Source of the DNA: Kappaphycus alvarezii
Taxonomy: Eukaryota > Rhodophyta > Florideophyceae > Gigartinales > Solieriaceae
Length of the DNA: 64,000 bases
Assembly: GCA_002205965.3 (NCBI GenBank)
Contig: NADL03000022.1
Location: forward strand, 726,066-790,065
Direction: 5' to 3'
Shown: positions 34,418-45,214 of the stretch, piece by piece
How the letters are laid out: each line of letters begins with the position of its first letter
Numbering within the stretch: position 1 is the stretch's first letter
Made by a program: the position numbers and the translations under genes
Notes under the pieces: generated by a model
What the model was told of the DNA's origin: nothing
The model's input: the letters and a program-made list of their open reading frames with translations, nothing else
Databases searched by the model: none

Positions 34418-34700
34418 GTACGTACTGTACTGTACAGTATGTCAACTGCCCCCGCTGAAATAAAGTGGATTTCTCCATGCGTGCCTGGGACTTTACTGTA
34501 CATTACGGCACAGTACGGTACTTTACTGTATGTACTGCTTGCCAATAAGTTTAGGCAGTAAGCGATGTACTGTACTGTACAGTACTGTACTGTATTGTAC
34601 TTTGCAGTAGTGAGTCACAAAACTTGGATCCGCTATGGACTAAATTAATATGACCTACTGTTTCGTTGTAAGTCTTATGCATTACAGTACACTATCCGAT
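34418..34700. repeat. GTAC-palindrome clusters upstream of RHD3-like gene
   Basis: ACGTACTGTACTGTACAGTA at about 34420-34439, several single units at 34493-34535, a longer alternating TACTG/CAGTA array at 34567-34603, and TACAGTACAC at 34684. An (AAT)n run follows at about 34722-34742. The next gene starts about 35111. Confidence 0.7.
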
Positions 34701-35110
34701 ACCGTCATCAGAACGTAAGTCAATAATAATAATAATATTTATTTACTCATAATGTTTCTGGAGCGCGATTTCAAAAAATGTTCAATCGAGTCGGTTGGAT
34801 TTAATTTGCTGTGCTTGATTTGCCCGGAATTTTACGGCAATTTTGTATTTATTCAGAAGACAAGAGATGCAATAATTGAGGCGCTATAACAGCTTTTCAC
34901 AACTTCCTGGCGGCTGCCTAAAGTCTTGCCCAAGAAAAAATGCAGTAACCGCACCAAATAGCCATGACTGAACACGAGATCTGTCAATTTCCAGTGCCCC
35001 TTCGCTGGAGATCGAGAAAGCCTCATTGTCCGCAACCCACGTCTACGCCGCCGCAACATCACGCTGTGCCCGTTCCAAATCCCCGACCACCCTCCCCCCA
35101 ACCATCCCAA

Positions 35111-36703
35111 ATGGCCACCCTCCCCCACCCCTCCAATTAGTCAGTTCCCGCGGCGAGTTTGCCGCCGATGAATTCGAGGCCTTTACTCAAAATGCCTTCC
35201 CCGCCACCTCCGATGACGCCACGCTAGTCACCGTAGCTCTTCTCGGTGCCCGTGGGTCAGGCAAGAGCACCCTTGCCAATCATTTGTTTGGCACCGATTT
35301 TGCAGTCGGTCGCCCGTTTGCAGGCCGTTCTACCACCGGTTGTGTCGCCGCTGTTTCCTCGAAAGGCGCGCTTATTTTGGACACGCAGGGCGCAGATGGC
35401 CGCGATGGTCAGTCGGATGTCGTGCCGCGTGTTACGACTTTGGCTTTAGCATTGGCGGATACTTTGGTTTTTAACTTGTGGGCCGCGGATTTGGGCAGGT
35501 ATGAGGCTGCTGGTATGCGTTGTTGAGGACTGTTTATGGAGAATGTAAAGATTTTTGAAGGCGAGGAGATGATTAAGACCTTGTTGGTTTTTGTGATCAG
35601 GGATCATGATGATGATAGTCCGTTGGCTTCGTTGAAGGACCTACTGATGGCAGATATTCAGACTATTTGGGATCAGGTTGATGTCAATGGTGCAAAGTTG
35701 GACGATCTGTTCGGATTTGAGTTTGTGTCATTGCCGCACATTCGCCATCGAAAGGACGAGTTTGACACCGCTGTTGCTGATTTGTCAGCGAGATTCTCCG
35801 ATCCAACCATGCTCAGTACTTGCTTTCACCGGCGTATTCGAAAAAGGTGCCGGTGGAAGGATTGTTCAATTATGCACAGTTGCTGTGGACAGAAGCCGAC
35901 GTGGAGAAGGCTGTCGAGCCGCCGGGCAAAAAGGAGTTGGTTGCCGCTTATCGCTGTGATGTCGCGTATGACGCGCAGCAGCGCCCTTCACTTGCGCAAC
36001 TCAACCGATGGACATCGGAAGTGGATCGTGGGCGCACGTTGCCTCTTTTGGCGAAAAGGCCACCACTCTGTTGGATACCGCGTTGGAGAAGTTTGATCGG
36101 GACACGGCGTCACATGCATCGTCTGCCATTCGTGCGAAGAAACGTTCAGAGTTGCAGTCCTCCTTGCAGGCCAGGATTCGCGCGTTGTTTAACAAGCAGA
36201 TTCTGTTGTTGCAGAATGCCGCATTGCAAAAGTTCAAGGACATATTATTGTCTAATGTCAGCAATACTGTTTACGAAACGGACACTCGCGCCGCCGTTCG
36301 TAGTGTGGATGAGTGGTTTGCACGCAAAGCCGAAGGACTTTTGGTACCGTCGATGCGATTGTCATTCCGCTCAGCTAGACAGGAAGTACAAAACGCGTTG
36401 CAGACGTATGGGGAGGGCTTTGCAAATTCACCAACAGCGCAACTCCAGGCCATGCAGCAGATGGAGCGACAGGCGCAAAGGGCTCCGCCGCGTCAACGTA
36501 ATCTCGAATTTGGGCTCGGAATCAATGCAGCTTGTCGTCCCAGTGGGTTTGGAAACTTCCAGTTGATTACTGGCTACGCACGTGGCCCGCATACAATGCA
36601 ATTTACTCTTGTCAATGATAAGGATGCCGCCGAGCAGGAAGGGCAGGGCCAGGTTCCCTTTTTCCGCATTCAACCGACCATTAACACGACCATTGATTTG
36701 TAG
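35111..36703 (+). CDS. RHD3/Sey1-like dynamin-family GTPase without visible membrane hairpin (frame interrupted)
   Basis: GTPase motifs: P-loop GARGSGKST (about 35253), switch region RSTTGCV, G3 DTQGADGRD (about 35380) and the G4-like FVIRDHDDDSPL (about 35595), followed by LMADIQTIWDQV and FEFVSLPHIRHRKDEF. This is the RHD3/Sey1/atlastin-type order; FVIRD is the diagnostic G4 of the family, which fuses ER tubules. Further on, SPAYSKKVPVEGLFNYAQLLW matches the end of the G domain, and a helical part follows to about 36470. The C-terminus (GFGNFQLITGYARG...FFRIQPTINTTIDL) shows no transmembrane pair, and at about 530 residues the protein is shorter than Sey1/RHD3 (about 750-870). Frame breaks at about 35140, 35525, 35815 and 36030. 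Start taken at ATG 35111 (MATLPHPSN), assuming an indel. Confidence 0.75.
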
Positions 36704-37036
36704 GATGGTAGGCATATCGTCGTAAAAGGAAATCCGCCTCAGCAGAGAGCATAAGCTGGCAAATATCTGCGCAACTTTTCCTTATATCCTTAATACGGTA
36801 CGTAGACTTCTAACATGTTTAGTTCAACCTGTGGCTGTGTGATGCACTGACTGGTCCGACTACTCGGCTGAGGGCTGAGTGTTCCACGTCGGCCACACAG
36901 ACACAATATGCCAGCAGTTAGTCATTCTGTAAAGCAGTTCTGAAATGATACAGGACTGTTAACAGAAATGGGTTCGCCCACCTCGTCCTCGTTGCTTGCG
37001 TAGCGCGTCTGAACTGCCAGTACAAGATCCCGCTCC
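36704..37036. other. 3' flank of the GTPase gene
   Basis: No gene. GTTCCACGTCGGCCACAC at 36881-36898 resembles the inverted form of the tail motif seen in the retroelement 3' ends. Confidence 0.35.
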
Positions 37037-37580
37037 GTGGCCCCGGGGATGAATAACCGCCCTACGCACATTCTCGTCTTTACCCCACCCCTGCCCAATG
37101 GCCGACAGGCTCGCCCCATAGCCTCCGACATCACCGTTGTCTCCCCGTTCAAACAAGGCGTGCGCACAAAGACCGCAGAAGTGGTTGCCGCTGCCTTCGT
37201 TATTGCTCCCCGAGACAAAGTCAAAGACTCGGAACGCAAATTAGTACGTCGCCTCCCGCCCCCCCTCCGACGGCCAGACCCAGGCACCAAACTTCAAGTG
37301 TCAACCCCTGGCCTTTGATTCCTTAAGCGCCCCATCGCGCACCACCATCGCGCGCCACCATTTTATTCCTCGAGGATTACATCCCGCGTATCGCGGGAAA
37401 GTTTCACAAGAATGCAGGAGTGATCTGCGGGCGTCTGCATGAGCCGAGAAGTTGTCGTCTATTGCAATAGCGATTTTGTCGTGACCCCGGCTGCACGTGG
37501 CCGACGTGGAACATCCGGTTTGGCGTATACCGTACCGCAGTTGCCGCACGTGGCCGACGTGGACCACCTGGTTAGCCCTT
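37037..37580 (+). pseudogene. Retroelement 3' fragment (C-terminal module)
   Basis: LVFTPPLPNGRQARPIASD and DITVVSPFKQ (37070-37165), then, in shifted frames, FLEDYIPRIAGKFHKNAGVI (about 37366-37425) and HVADVDHLVSP (about 37549-37581), correspond in order to the modules at 5.5 kb and 22.5 kb. The direct repeat GCACGTGGCCGACGTGGA occurs at about 37493 and 37544. Followed immediately by a GTAC array (37589-37610). Confidence 0.6.
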
Positions 37581-37588
37581 AGCTAGAT

Positions 37589-37610
37589 GTACTGTACTGT
37601 ACTGTACTAT
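37589..37610. repeat. GTAC array
   Basis: TGTACTGTACTGTACTGTAC; the same motif class as upstream of host genes, but here next to a retroelement tail. Confidence 0.7.
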
Positions 37611-38639
37611 AGTCGTATCCTGCAGCGAACACCTGTTATACTAGGTCTCTCCACCAAAGACTGGGTGATATCTCAATCATTTGATAAATGATGATTGACT
37701 TACAGTGAATATATATCATCGAATCCATGGGGATTGATATGGTACCTCGCGGAAATTACTGTATCCTCTTATTGTACACCGCCAGCCATTAAATAATATG
37801 TGGCCATTTCAGAATAAGCACATCATTAAAATTTAATAAAATAATTAGTCAGACGTTAACTCTGCAACGTTCACAACCTGGACACATCCGACGCCGGTGG
37901 GGGTTTTCTGACTTTTGAACTGGCCAATTCACGCACAGCCTGAGCAAGACTCAGGCATACGCTATATCTTCGCCTCTTCCGCCCCTCCGTCTCCCTCGCC
38001 CCTTTTCTGCTCCGTCTGGCTTCAAGGTTCTTGGGTCCGACATTGCCTCCGACTCCTATGTTATTGACTCGTTCGTTCGCATTTTCACCGCACTTCAGAC
38101 AACGAGGATGCCCAGATATCCTTTCGCTTACACACTTCTGTGCCAGGGAAGGGAGACGAGCGGGGGTCAAGGGGTGGATGACGGTTCCGTCGTGGTAGTC
38201 TGTGGCCCCGTTCTCTCCAAGCGCATTTATGTCCGGGCGAACTGCATGGCCGCGTTGTGGCGGCTCAAGGACAGGATGTTGGGCAGCGTTGGAGAGATCT
38301 GCAGCAAACAGAAGTATTTGCAAGTCATACCGCCACCCGTGTGTGGAGCCATAGGCACGGCATAACGCGTGGTCGCTGAACTCATCCACGGGCGTTGTGC
38401 ATCCCCCTCTTACAGCAGTTTTAAGCAGGAGGAAACAGTGGTACCCTGCATTGGAACTGCAACCACGTCTTGTAATTGCGGTCCGAGATGTAGGTGCCTG
38501 ACCTCCACGCTTCGGCCTGTGATCACATGTTTCTCCGCGCTTACGCCGCGGAGCGGGCTCGTCCCCTCTCGGTGAAACCAAATCCTCCTGTTCTCTTTTC
38601 ACTGCTCTTCCCCACCCGCCCTCGACACTTATTTGGCAT

Positions 38640-39450
38640 ACCATGCTTAGAAAATTGCTGTTGCCCGTCGTCTCGGTATTCCACTTTTCCCGTGACAATC
38701 GTGGTTCTCGGTCTGCTATCGCCGTTCCTCCGACGTTGCTCCAGTTCTGGACCCGATGGGCAAACATGCTCTGACCCGCGAGTACGATGACGGGCAAACC
38801 CGGCGTCACAATGCGCTTCACAATGCCCTCCATCGCTACTGCAAAGAACTCGGCATCACTGCGCTCGTTGAACACCCGCTCCCGTCTAACCCCTCCCACC
38901 CCATGCATTCCTTACGCATGGGCCTGTCCATGCCTGCCACCTACGCTCAAGCCGCCAGGGATATCGCATTGGATGGTACTGTGGCCCACCCTGTCGTCCA
39001 CCAGCGCCTTTCGCACAGCACCTCCTCTCCATGGGCCGCTGCGTCTCTCGCCGAGCACGCCAAGGTCTTGCGCTACGGCGCCTACTGTAACTCCAATGAT
39101 GTCTTACTGGTGCCTGTCGGAATCGATATTTATGGGACGCTAGGAGAGTGGTCCTAAAAATTTCCGCCTTCTTACATCTTTCGCTGCCAGCCACCGCGCT
39201 CCTTCCCCCACACTTACGGTGCGGAATTTCGTTACTCGTTTTTCATTCTGTCTTCAAGGGATGCCCCCGCTTCCCCTGTTGCTGTCGTCGTCGTACCCCC
39301 GGCGCCGGATTAACGTCCGCCACCTCTGTCAGTGCGGCTGCTTTCCTTGCCTCCAGCTCTGTGGTGTCAAAACTCGCGGATCTTTTCTCCCTCCTCCCGC
39401 TCCGTATCCATTCGCATTTGCGAAGGCCGATTCCAAAAACAATAAAGTTC
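38640..39450 (+). pseudogene. Second-type retroelement 3' remnant with RHN box
   Basis: PVLDPMGKHALT, then TRRHNALHNALHRYCKELGI (38790-38860) and KVLRYGAYCNSNDVLLVPVG followed by IDIYGTLGE (39060-39150), then a shifted RFSFCLQ. The R-H-N box is the same as at 33.9 kb, but the end module (KYG..C...VPV..D.YG.LG) differs from the FDSLGAP type, so this is another subfamily. The preceding 37870-38640 is probably part of the same relic. It ends next to the Harbinger-type gene. Confidence 0.5.
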
Positions 39451-39460
39451 ATTAACCTCT

Positions 39461-40771
39461 TTAATCAGACTCAAACTCTCTACCGTGAAACTCTACATTA
39501 CGAAACTGCAATTCAATCCGCCTGCGCCGCTTGTTGCGATAGCGCTCCTGAACGTTGCGGCGCCTAGTGGCAATATCCTCGCCAATGGAATACAGCCTCT
39601 TTTTAAACCGCTTTTGCTGAGTGCTGTCTTCCAAGCGCAGAGGATGCATCTGAATGTGAATATTTGACAGCGCTGTACAAAGACGAAAAACGCAATCATA
39701 GCGGTCTTCTTTCCAGCGCCACTTACTCCCAACTACCGCCCACAGTGAGCACAACCGCCCGAAAAAATTTTCCACGATAATACGATCAGACGACATTTTT
39801 TTGTTTGCGGCCTCCTCTTCACGATTTAAATTTCCATTACGCGGCTTCTTTTTCGGAATCAATGCCCTGGTCAATTCTATCGCTCCTTGGTACCCTTTAT
39901 CCAATAAGACACTCCAATAGTTTGGGAACTCGCCACAGAGGGGACCCATGTCGGCAATTTCTCTCTCGGAAATTTTCTTCTTGAGGGCGCCCCTGTGGAA
40001 GTCAATATTCCGCTGAAAGATTTCCAAATCGGCCACCGATCCAGGGTAGTGCGTCGAGCAATTCAGAGCCTGTCCATTTGGTAGAACCGAAACTTCGACC
40101 TTAAACCCATAAAGCTTATGTTTCCCGCTAAAATAAACCTTCCCTTCCTGCATATTTCCACTGGGCCTATTCGCTTGTTGAAAAGTTACATCAGTAGCGT
40201 ACCTAGCGGTAGGATAGTACTTAAACTTATTGCCGTCTTGAAGCATCTGGCCAAAAGGGAAAAGGGTACCATTACGTTCTACGACTGCTTCGTAAAGAGG
40301 GTCACTAAGCAATTCCATGAATTTCGTCATCATTTTCTCGAACGTTGGACCTTTCAGGCTGAATATTTTCGCTAGAATTTCCCACTGCCCTCCCACTTTC
40401 AATGTCGTTAAAAGCATAAACAACATATCCTTACCCCCATAATTCCCCTTTCTACCAGGCCCTACGTTGTAGCGCTCACTGATAATTGGCTCTACACTTC
40501 CCCAAATAGTGCTAAACTCTGAAGCATCGAAGTTGGTCATGTCATGCACTGCTTTCCCGCCACCCGCTTCATAAAAGATATCGAACACTGGGGAAGGGGA
40601 TGAAGTTTCATCGTCAGTAGAAATTTCGCTGTCGCTGCCATCAAACTGCTGTAGCTCCGCTTCTCGCTCTACCGCGGCGTCTGCGAGAATATGCAGCGCA
40701 TTCGCTGCTTGTTGCTGGGTAGGGATAAGAGGGAGTGTTTCGGGAATTGCTGCTTGCTGTGTGGAGGGCAT
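39461..40771 (-). CDS. PIF/Harbinger (HARBI1-like, DDE_4) transposase, intact ORF
   Basis: A single 436-codon ORF without breaks. The acidic N-terminal segment (about residues 35-65) precedes a helix-rich part with YNVGPGRKGNYGGKDMLFMLL. The DDE domain follows: RYATDVTFQ (first Asp), GKHKLYGFKVEVSVLPNGQ, HYPGSVADLEIF, WSVLLDKGYQG (second Asp) and SSDRIIVENFFGRL (Glu in the N/E-x-x-F-G block). The C-terminus is strongly basic (RRRNVQERYRNKRRRRIE), a likely nuclear localisation or DNA-binding tail. Harbinger transposases usually pair with a Myb-like protein; no partner ORF is seen beside this one. It is the only uninterrupted transposase in the window. Confidence 0.85.
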   Translation of the reverse strand: MPSTQQAAIPETLPLIPTQQQAANALHILADAAVEREAELQQFDGSDSEISTDDETSSPSPVFDIFYEAGGGKAVHDMTNFDASEFSTIWGSVEPIISERYNVGPGRKGNYGGKDMLFMLLTTLKVGGQWEILAKIFSLKGPTFEKMMTKFMELLSDPLYEAVVERNGTLFPFGQMLQDGNKFKYYPTARYATDVTFQQANRPSGNMQEGKVYFSGKHKLYGFKVEVSVLPNGQALNCSTHYPGSVADLEIFQRNIDFHRGALKKKISEREIADMGPLCGEFPNYWSVLLDKGYQGAIELTRALIPKKKPRNGNLNREEEAANKKMSSDRIIVENFFGRLCSLWAVVGSKWRWKEDRYDCVFRLCTALSNIHIQMHPLRLEDSTQQKRFKKRLYSIGEDIATRRRNVQERYRNKRRRRIELQFRNVEFHGREFESD

Positions 40772-41460
40772 TTTAGTTGAGAGGTCGGGGAAGGAAGGGG
40801 AGGGGCAACCAGATGGTACTGCAAGAGGACTGAACGGTGTTTCTAAGATTGAAGGTATTTTATGCGCGTATTTGTGAAGTACAGTGTGAAGAGATGGAGT
40901 TTTATGTCAATGACTAGGTCGTTTACAAAAAGAGCGGGCTTGCTCTTAAATTTTGCTCTCATTTCTAGTTGACTTGATTGTAAGTTTCTCTTTTAGTCAC
41001 TGTACGATATTATTGTCATACTCTACTTAATTTTTTTTTGTTTTTTTATGGATCATTGCGAAATGATCAACAGTATTTCACGGGCAACCCTCGTTGCCAG
41101 GAATACATTGGCTCATTCGGAGTGTCCCTCATGTATGAGAAAGGGGTCTACTGTAGTGAGCGCATACAGAAATCGCCAGATCGCCTGCTGGCCAAAGAGC
41201 CAGAAAAAGAAGCCAAGTCGTTTCAAATTTGAACGCCGCGGCGCCAAATTTGACCGACAGGATCGGGTCTTTGAGGGCCGACCCACCTGGCCAAACCTTG
41301 CACCAAATCCCATAGCGTCTAAGGCAACAAAAATGCCTCGAGACTACGACGAGCTCCAGTTGTAGCCTCCATTGTAGCTTACTCCACTTCTCTATGCATC
41401 GCGCTCTTAATCAAGAAACGCCATAAAGCAGCTCGCCGCACCCATTCAGCTGCTCGACAC
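40772..41460. other. Flank of the Harbinger transposase gene
   Basis: AT-rich with a T8 and T7 run at about 41028-41047. No gene recognised; terminal inverted repeats of the neighbouring element were not found by eye. Confidence 0.3.
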
Positions 41461-42690
41461 ATGAGGAAAGGGTTACTGAATCCTAAATTTTACAAAAACA
41501 CACTCCGTGCAAGCGCATATTATCTGCACCAACTTTACGCGGTACAATTTCTTTGATAAGCTGCTGCCTTTGTTTTCTACCACAAGAGCGTCGATAAACG
41601 ACGGCAGTCCGTATCGACGACGCTCATACAAACAAGATCGGAAACCTCTAATGCAGTCAGCTGATCTACTAGGAATGGCGTTGTACTTCCTTAAACAAGC
41701 GGAAAAGCACATAATCATTGTGCATACTTTGGCATTGTGCCGTCTACTCTGGATGTATGGCTTGATTACAGCTTTTATGTATTTTTTAAAGCAACGAAAG
41801 GCCCAGAAGCCGTTCTTTTCCAAATAAGGTGGCTTTCTATAGAGCAGCAGAAAGACTCTGCTTCTTTCTTGGAAAGTAATCGCCATTTTGGACCGCTATT
41901 GAAAGGGGTATTTGGTGTCACTGACGGAGGAATGTTTAAGTGTCAGAACTATGGAGACCAGAACATGCAGAACGCTTATTTCGAGGGGTACATAGTACAA
42001 GAAGAAGTGACTTACCTGTTTCTATTCAATTTCTTTGGGTAATTTATACCCACCGCTATTAATTTCCCTGGCAGTTGGCACGACACGAAGCTGGCTGGGT
42101 TGTCGGGACCGTATCACCCTAAACTGTCGGACAGTATGACATCCTGATATCTAGATGATTTCAAGTTCTCATTGGTCCGTGCAGCAAATTCACGTGCAAC
42201 AGCGGCCCACGGATTTGAGCCAATAGGTATTCGCTCAACGATATCAAGAAGACCTGTTACGTCGGCTTTGTTGTAGTTTGGAGCACTAGTTCTACCCTTG
42301 GTAGATTTTTGGGAGACAGTTCTGGAGTTGGGGAAGATGCGCTCAAAAGCAGGATAGTTGTCGCCGTTCGAGCATTAGACGTTTTGAGCGCGATTTCACG
42401 CTCCATTCTGGTGTTGGAGATAATCGTTGATGAAGAAGGGAGGTTGGCTCAGTGTTTAATGGCTCTTGGCGTCGTGAGGCAAGTGTTCCGGTGCATTGGA
42501 TTTTGCGCCAATATTTGGTGTACTGGTATGCATGGCCATTTACGAACAGCGCCAAAAATCTGGTCGACTGGTGTTCTGTTGATTTCTGTACGCACTCAGT
42601 GATCCCATAAAGTTTCTCCATCCTGCAGAGAACACGATGGATACTCATGCACTGCAAGTAAACTTCTCTCAGTTGCAATACGGTACACAA
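41460..42690 (+). pseudogene. DDE_4-type transposase relic
   Basis: The ORF at 41737-42042 reads LFQIRWLSIEQQKDSASF, then FGPLLKGVFGVTDGGMFKCQ and DQNMQNAYFEGYIVQEEV: the 'FGf.DG...iQNAyynG' block of DDE_4 transposases, with the first catalytic Asp in VTDGG. Further on, in the same frame after a stop, come FPGSWHDTKLAGLSG and, after more breaks, RAANSRATAAHGFEPIG. The second Asp and the Glu are not recoverable. Unlike the intact copy at 39.5 kb it is plus strand and of a different subfamily. Confidence 0.6.
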
Positions 42691-42714
42691 TACTGTACAG
42701 TACCGTACCGTATA
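42679..42714. repeat. GTAC-type motif cluster
   Basis: ACGGTACACAATACTGTACAG followed by TACCGTACCGTATA. Confidence 0.5.
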
Positions 42715-42760
42715 AAGTAAGATCCAACGGAACTCTACAATTTTCTAAATGTTTGCTTAC

Positions 42761-42787
42761 GGTGTCGGAAATTCAGTTACGACACCC
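42761..42787 (+). repeat. Candidate left terminal inverted repeat
   Basis: GGTGTCGGAAATTC + AGTTACGACACCC. It is nearly the inverse complement of 46491-46517 (about 23 of 27 positions agree by eye) and is itself a partial palindrome (GGTGTCG...CGACACC). Confidence 0.45.
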
Positions 42788-43060
42788 CTCCTTCTTGACC
42801 ATCAAAACATAAAATGGGCCCATTCTACGCTGCAAGCAAAAGAAATGAGAAATAAATATGAGGAATGGAGGCAACTCACAACTTCTGCAACAATTTCAGA
42901 ATTTCAGAAGAAAGTATTTTTCCTAAATCTTTAAGCAAAAGTGGTGACGTGGAAAATACATACGCGCTGAAATTTACTTTGGCTCTCCACCCCTCCTACT
43001 GTAACACCAGTCCCCAACCTTACCTCTCTACCTATCTTCTCACACTGCCTATCTTTCCAC

Positions 43061-44237
43061 GCTATCTCTGCCTGTGCGACTCTAGCATGCTCTCGGTCGC
43101 CAGAAGGATCATACCAACATGCAGTCGCCGAACGTATGACCGGCCGCGCCGCGCTCCTGCCAAGCATCTTAAAGAAGCGTCGGGAAGACCCTCGTTCCGT
43201 CTTTGCGTCCAATTACTTCCTGCTCTTTCTGGTTGGCCACCTCCAGTTGCAAGTCGACGATTATGATAAGCAACTCCATCGATCACAATGTATTGGTATG
43301 ACCACGTTCGAAGACCACCACCATCCTACATTGACCAACGAAAGCATGCTGCGGCTTTCGCACTTCCCCCACGAAGACATGGAAACGGTCGCTGCCTTCA
43401 TTGCGTGGCCTGTTGGGCGGCGACACACAACCTGTAACCGTGTGGGACACCTCTGTTGGTGGTGTGCGTTTCTTTGCGTCGGCTGGCGACACCAAGCCGC
43501 TGGCGAGATCTGTAAGATTAGTTTGGGCTGCACTACTAGCAGTTGTCTGAGGTGCTTTGGGAGGTGCTGAAATGGTTTGTAGCGCAGAGGGCTAAGCTGA
43601 TGATGCAGAACCGTTTTGGAAGACGAGGTATGCTCCCAATGCAGAAGCGGTAAAGCAGAAAAGCAACTGTTTGAACAACTTGGTTGGCTTCCTGGACGGC
43701 ACGAACATATCAATAGCGAGGCCCAGTGGTGCGGCGTTGGACCAGCGTGCTGCGTACAGCGGTCATAAGAGGAAACATGGGATGAAGTTCCAAGTTCTCA
43801 GCACGCCTTGCAGTTTGGCCATGCATCTTTCAGATCCTATCCAGAGGCGTCGGCGTGACTGGAAACTTTACGCAAGGAGCGGCTTGGAAGCGTATATGGA
43901 AGAGGCATTCAATCACGAGGGAGTACAGTATGTGGCGTATGGAGACTCAAGATACAGCGCCCGCCCCTTTATCTTTGCCCCATTCAGTGGGTCAAACATG
44001 CCCCTGGAGCAACGAGTGTTCAACACCGGGATAGCTAAGAGCAGGGTAACCGTGGAATGGTTTTTCAGAGAGTTCAAGAGGTACTGGGCCTACGCTGATC
44101 TGAAGCGACCCATGCGCATCAAGGAGTCTGCGGTGGCGACTATCTACATCGCCCCCGTGCTAGTAACCAATGCACGTAACTGCACCCATCCCAACACAAT
44201 TTCGCAGTACTTTAAATGCTCGCCACGTCCCTCGTAG
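43061..44237 (+). pseudogene. PIF/Harbinger-type transposase (frame interrupted)
   Basis: Parts in order: SMLRLSHFPHEDMETVAAFI (43345-43405), a shifted RRLATPSRWRDL block (about 43475-43520), a shifted EVLWEVLKWF (about 43555-43585), then a clean 188-codon ORF (43671-44237) with NLVGFLDGTNISIARPSG (first Asp), SGHKRKHGMKFQVLS, VAYGDSRYS (second Asp) and SRVTVEWFFREFKRYWA (Glu). All three DDE residues are present; only the N-terminal half is broken. The coiled-coil ORF at 44.5 kb on the other strand may be its partner. Confidence 0.7.
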
Positions 44238-44485
44238 AACACGCGAACCATTTTAGTGTGTAGAAAGGGAGATTTGGGGGCGCAGACACCAGTGGGATTT
44301 TAAGGGCGAAGTCTCGGCAAGGGGGTCCGGAACGGACATGGTGGTCCCTGGAGACGGTATGCCACTTGTTTTCTCGCTTTATGCGAACCTTCTTGGTGAA
44401 ACAAACGAATCTTTTCTCGAAGCCGCTTTGTTGACTACACTGCTCTCCCTTCTTGAAAAAAGCCTCGAGCAGACCAACGCAGCCT

Positions 44486-44757
44486 TCATCTGCTCGCATT
44501 CTGATTCATCAGACTCTCCATCGTTGCGCGATAGGAGTTAAGCTCTTCAGCGAGTGCCTTGCGCTCCGCCTCGCGCTGCTTCTGGTCACGCTCCTTATTT
44601 TCACGCTCAAGCGCAAGGTTCTTCTCCTCGAGACTGAAGCGTGCGCTCTCCGATTCGCGACTAGCAGTTCCGATGGTGTTCATACCATCACCGACGCTTA
44701 GGCGACACCGTTTTGTCGGCGTGATGTCCTAGTTCTTGGAATGGAGGAACTCAGCCA
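44486..44757 (-). CDS. Small coiled-coil ORF, possible transposon partner gene
   Basis: The 65-codon ORF from 44683 encodes a charged heptad-like helix (LEEKNLALERENKERDQKQ, AERKALAEELNSYRATMESL). Upstream in the same frame, interrupted by one TAG, lies MAEFLHSKN from the ATG at about 44757. Such coiled coils end the Myb/SANT-like second proteins of PIF/Harbinger elements, but no DNA-binding part is visible. Convergent with the transposase relic at 43.1-44.2 kb. Confidence 0.35.
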
Positions 44758-44840
44758 TGGTGGGAGGGAGAGGGGAGAGGGGAGATGTGATATAGGAGAT
44801 AGGAGAGAGGAGATGAGAAAGGGGAGATGGGAGAGGTTGA
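44758..44840 (+). repeat. Purine-rich GGGAGA tract
   Basis: Imperfect repeats of GGGAGA/GGAGAT, almost purely purine on the plus strand. Confidence 0.6.
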
Positions 44841-45214
44841 GTGTTCTTTGGGTTAAAATTGGCGTAGCACATCTCCACATACCTTTCTCATTTATCCTGC
44901 TTCGCGCCATTCCATTTCTGAAACCATTTCACAAAAGAATGCCATATTTCAGGAAATTTTAACCGTTCATTTGTGAAATTCAGGAACCAAGTGCCGACGT
45001 GTACACATATTGCTGAAAAACTCTGAAAATCAATTTTCATATTTGTTGCTTAAAGGCAATATTAAGGCGAAACTACGCCGAACCTATTATTTATATATTA
45101 TATAGAGGAGCAAAGATTCACATTCAAGAATTATTTTTAAAAATACTCGAAAAGGCTACCAGAGGTGAGGAAACCTGATTACGACAGGGGGAACTTTTAC
45201 CACATTGGACCTAT

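Noticed and set aside
37871..38908. 345-codon minus-strand ORF
   Set aside because: Arg/Gly/Pro-rich composition, no domain, and it lies antisense to retroelement remnants on the plus strand (RHN-box fragment from 38.75 kb). It is probably an accidental opening in GC-rich debris.
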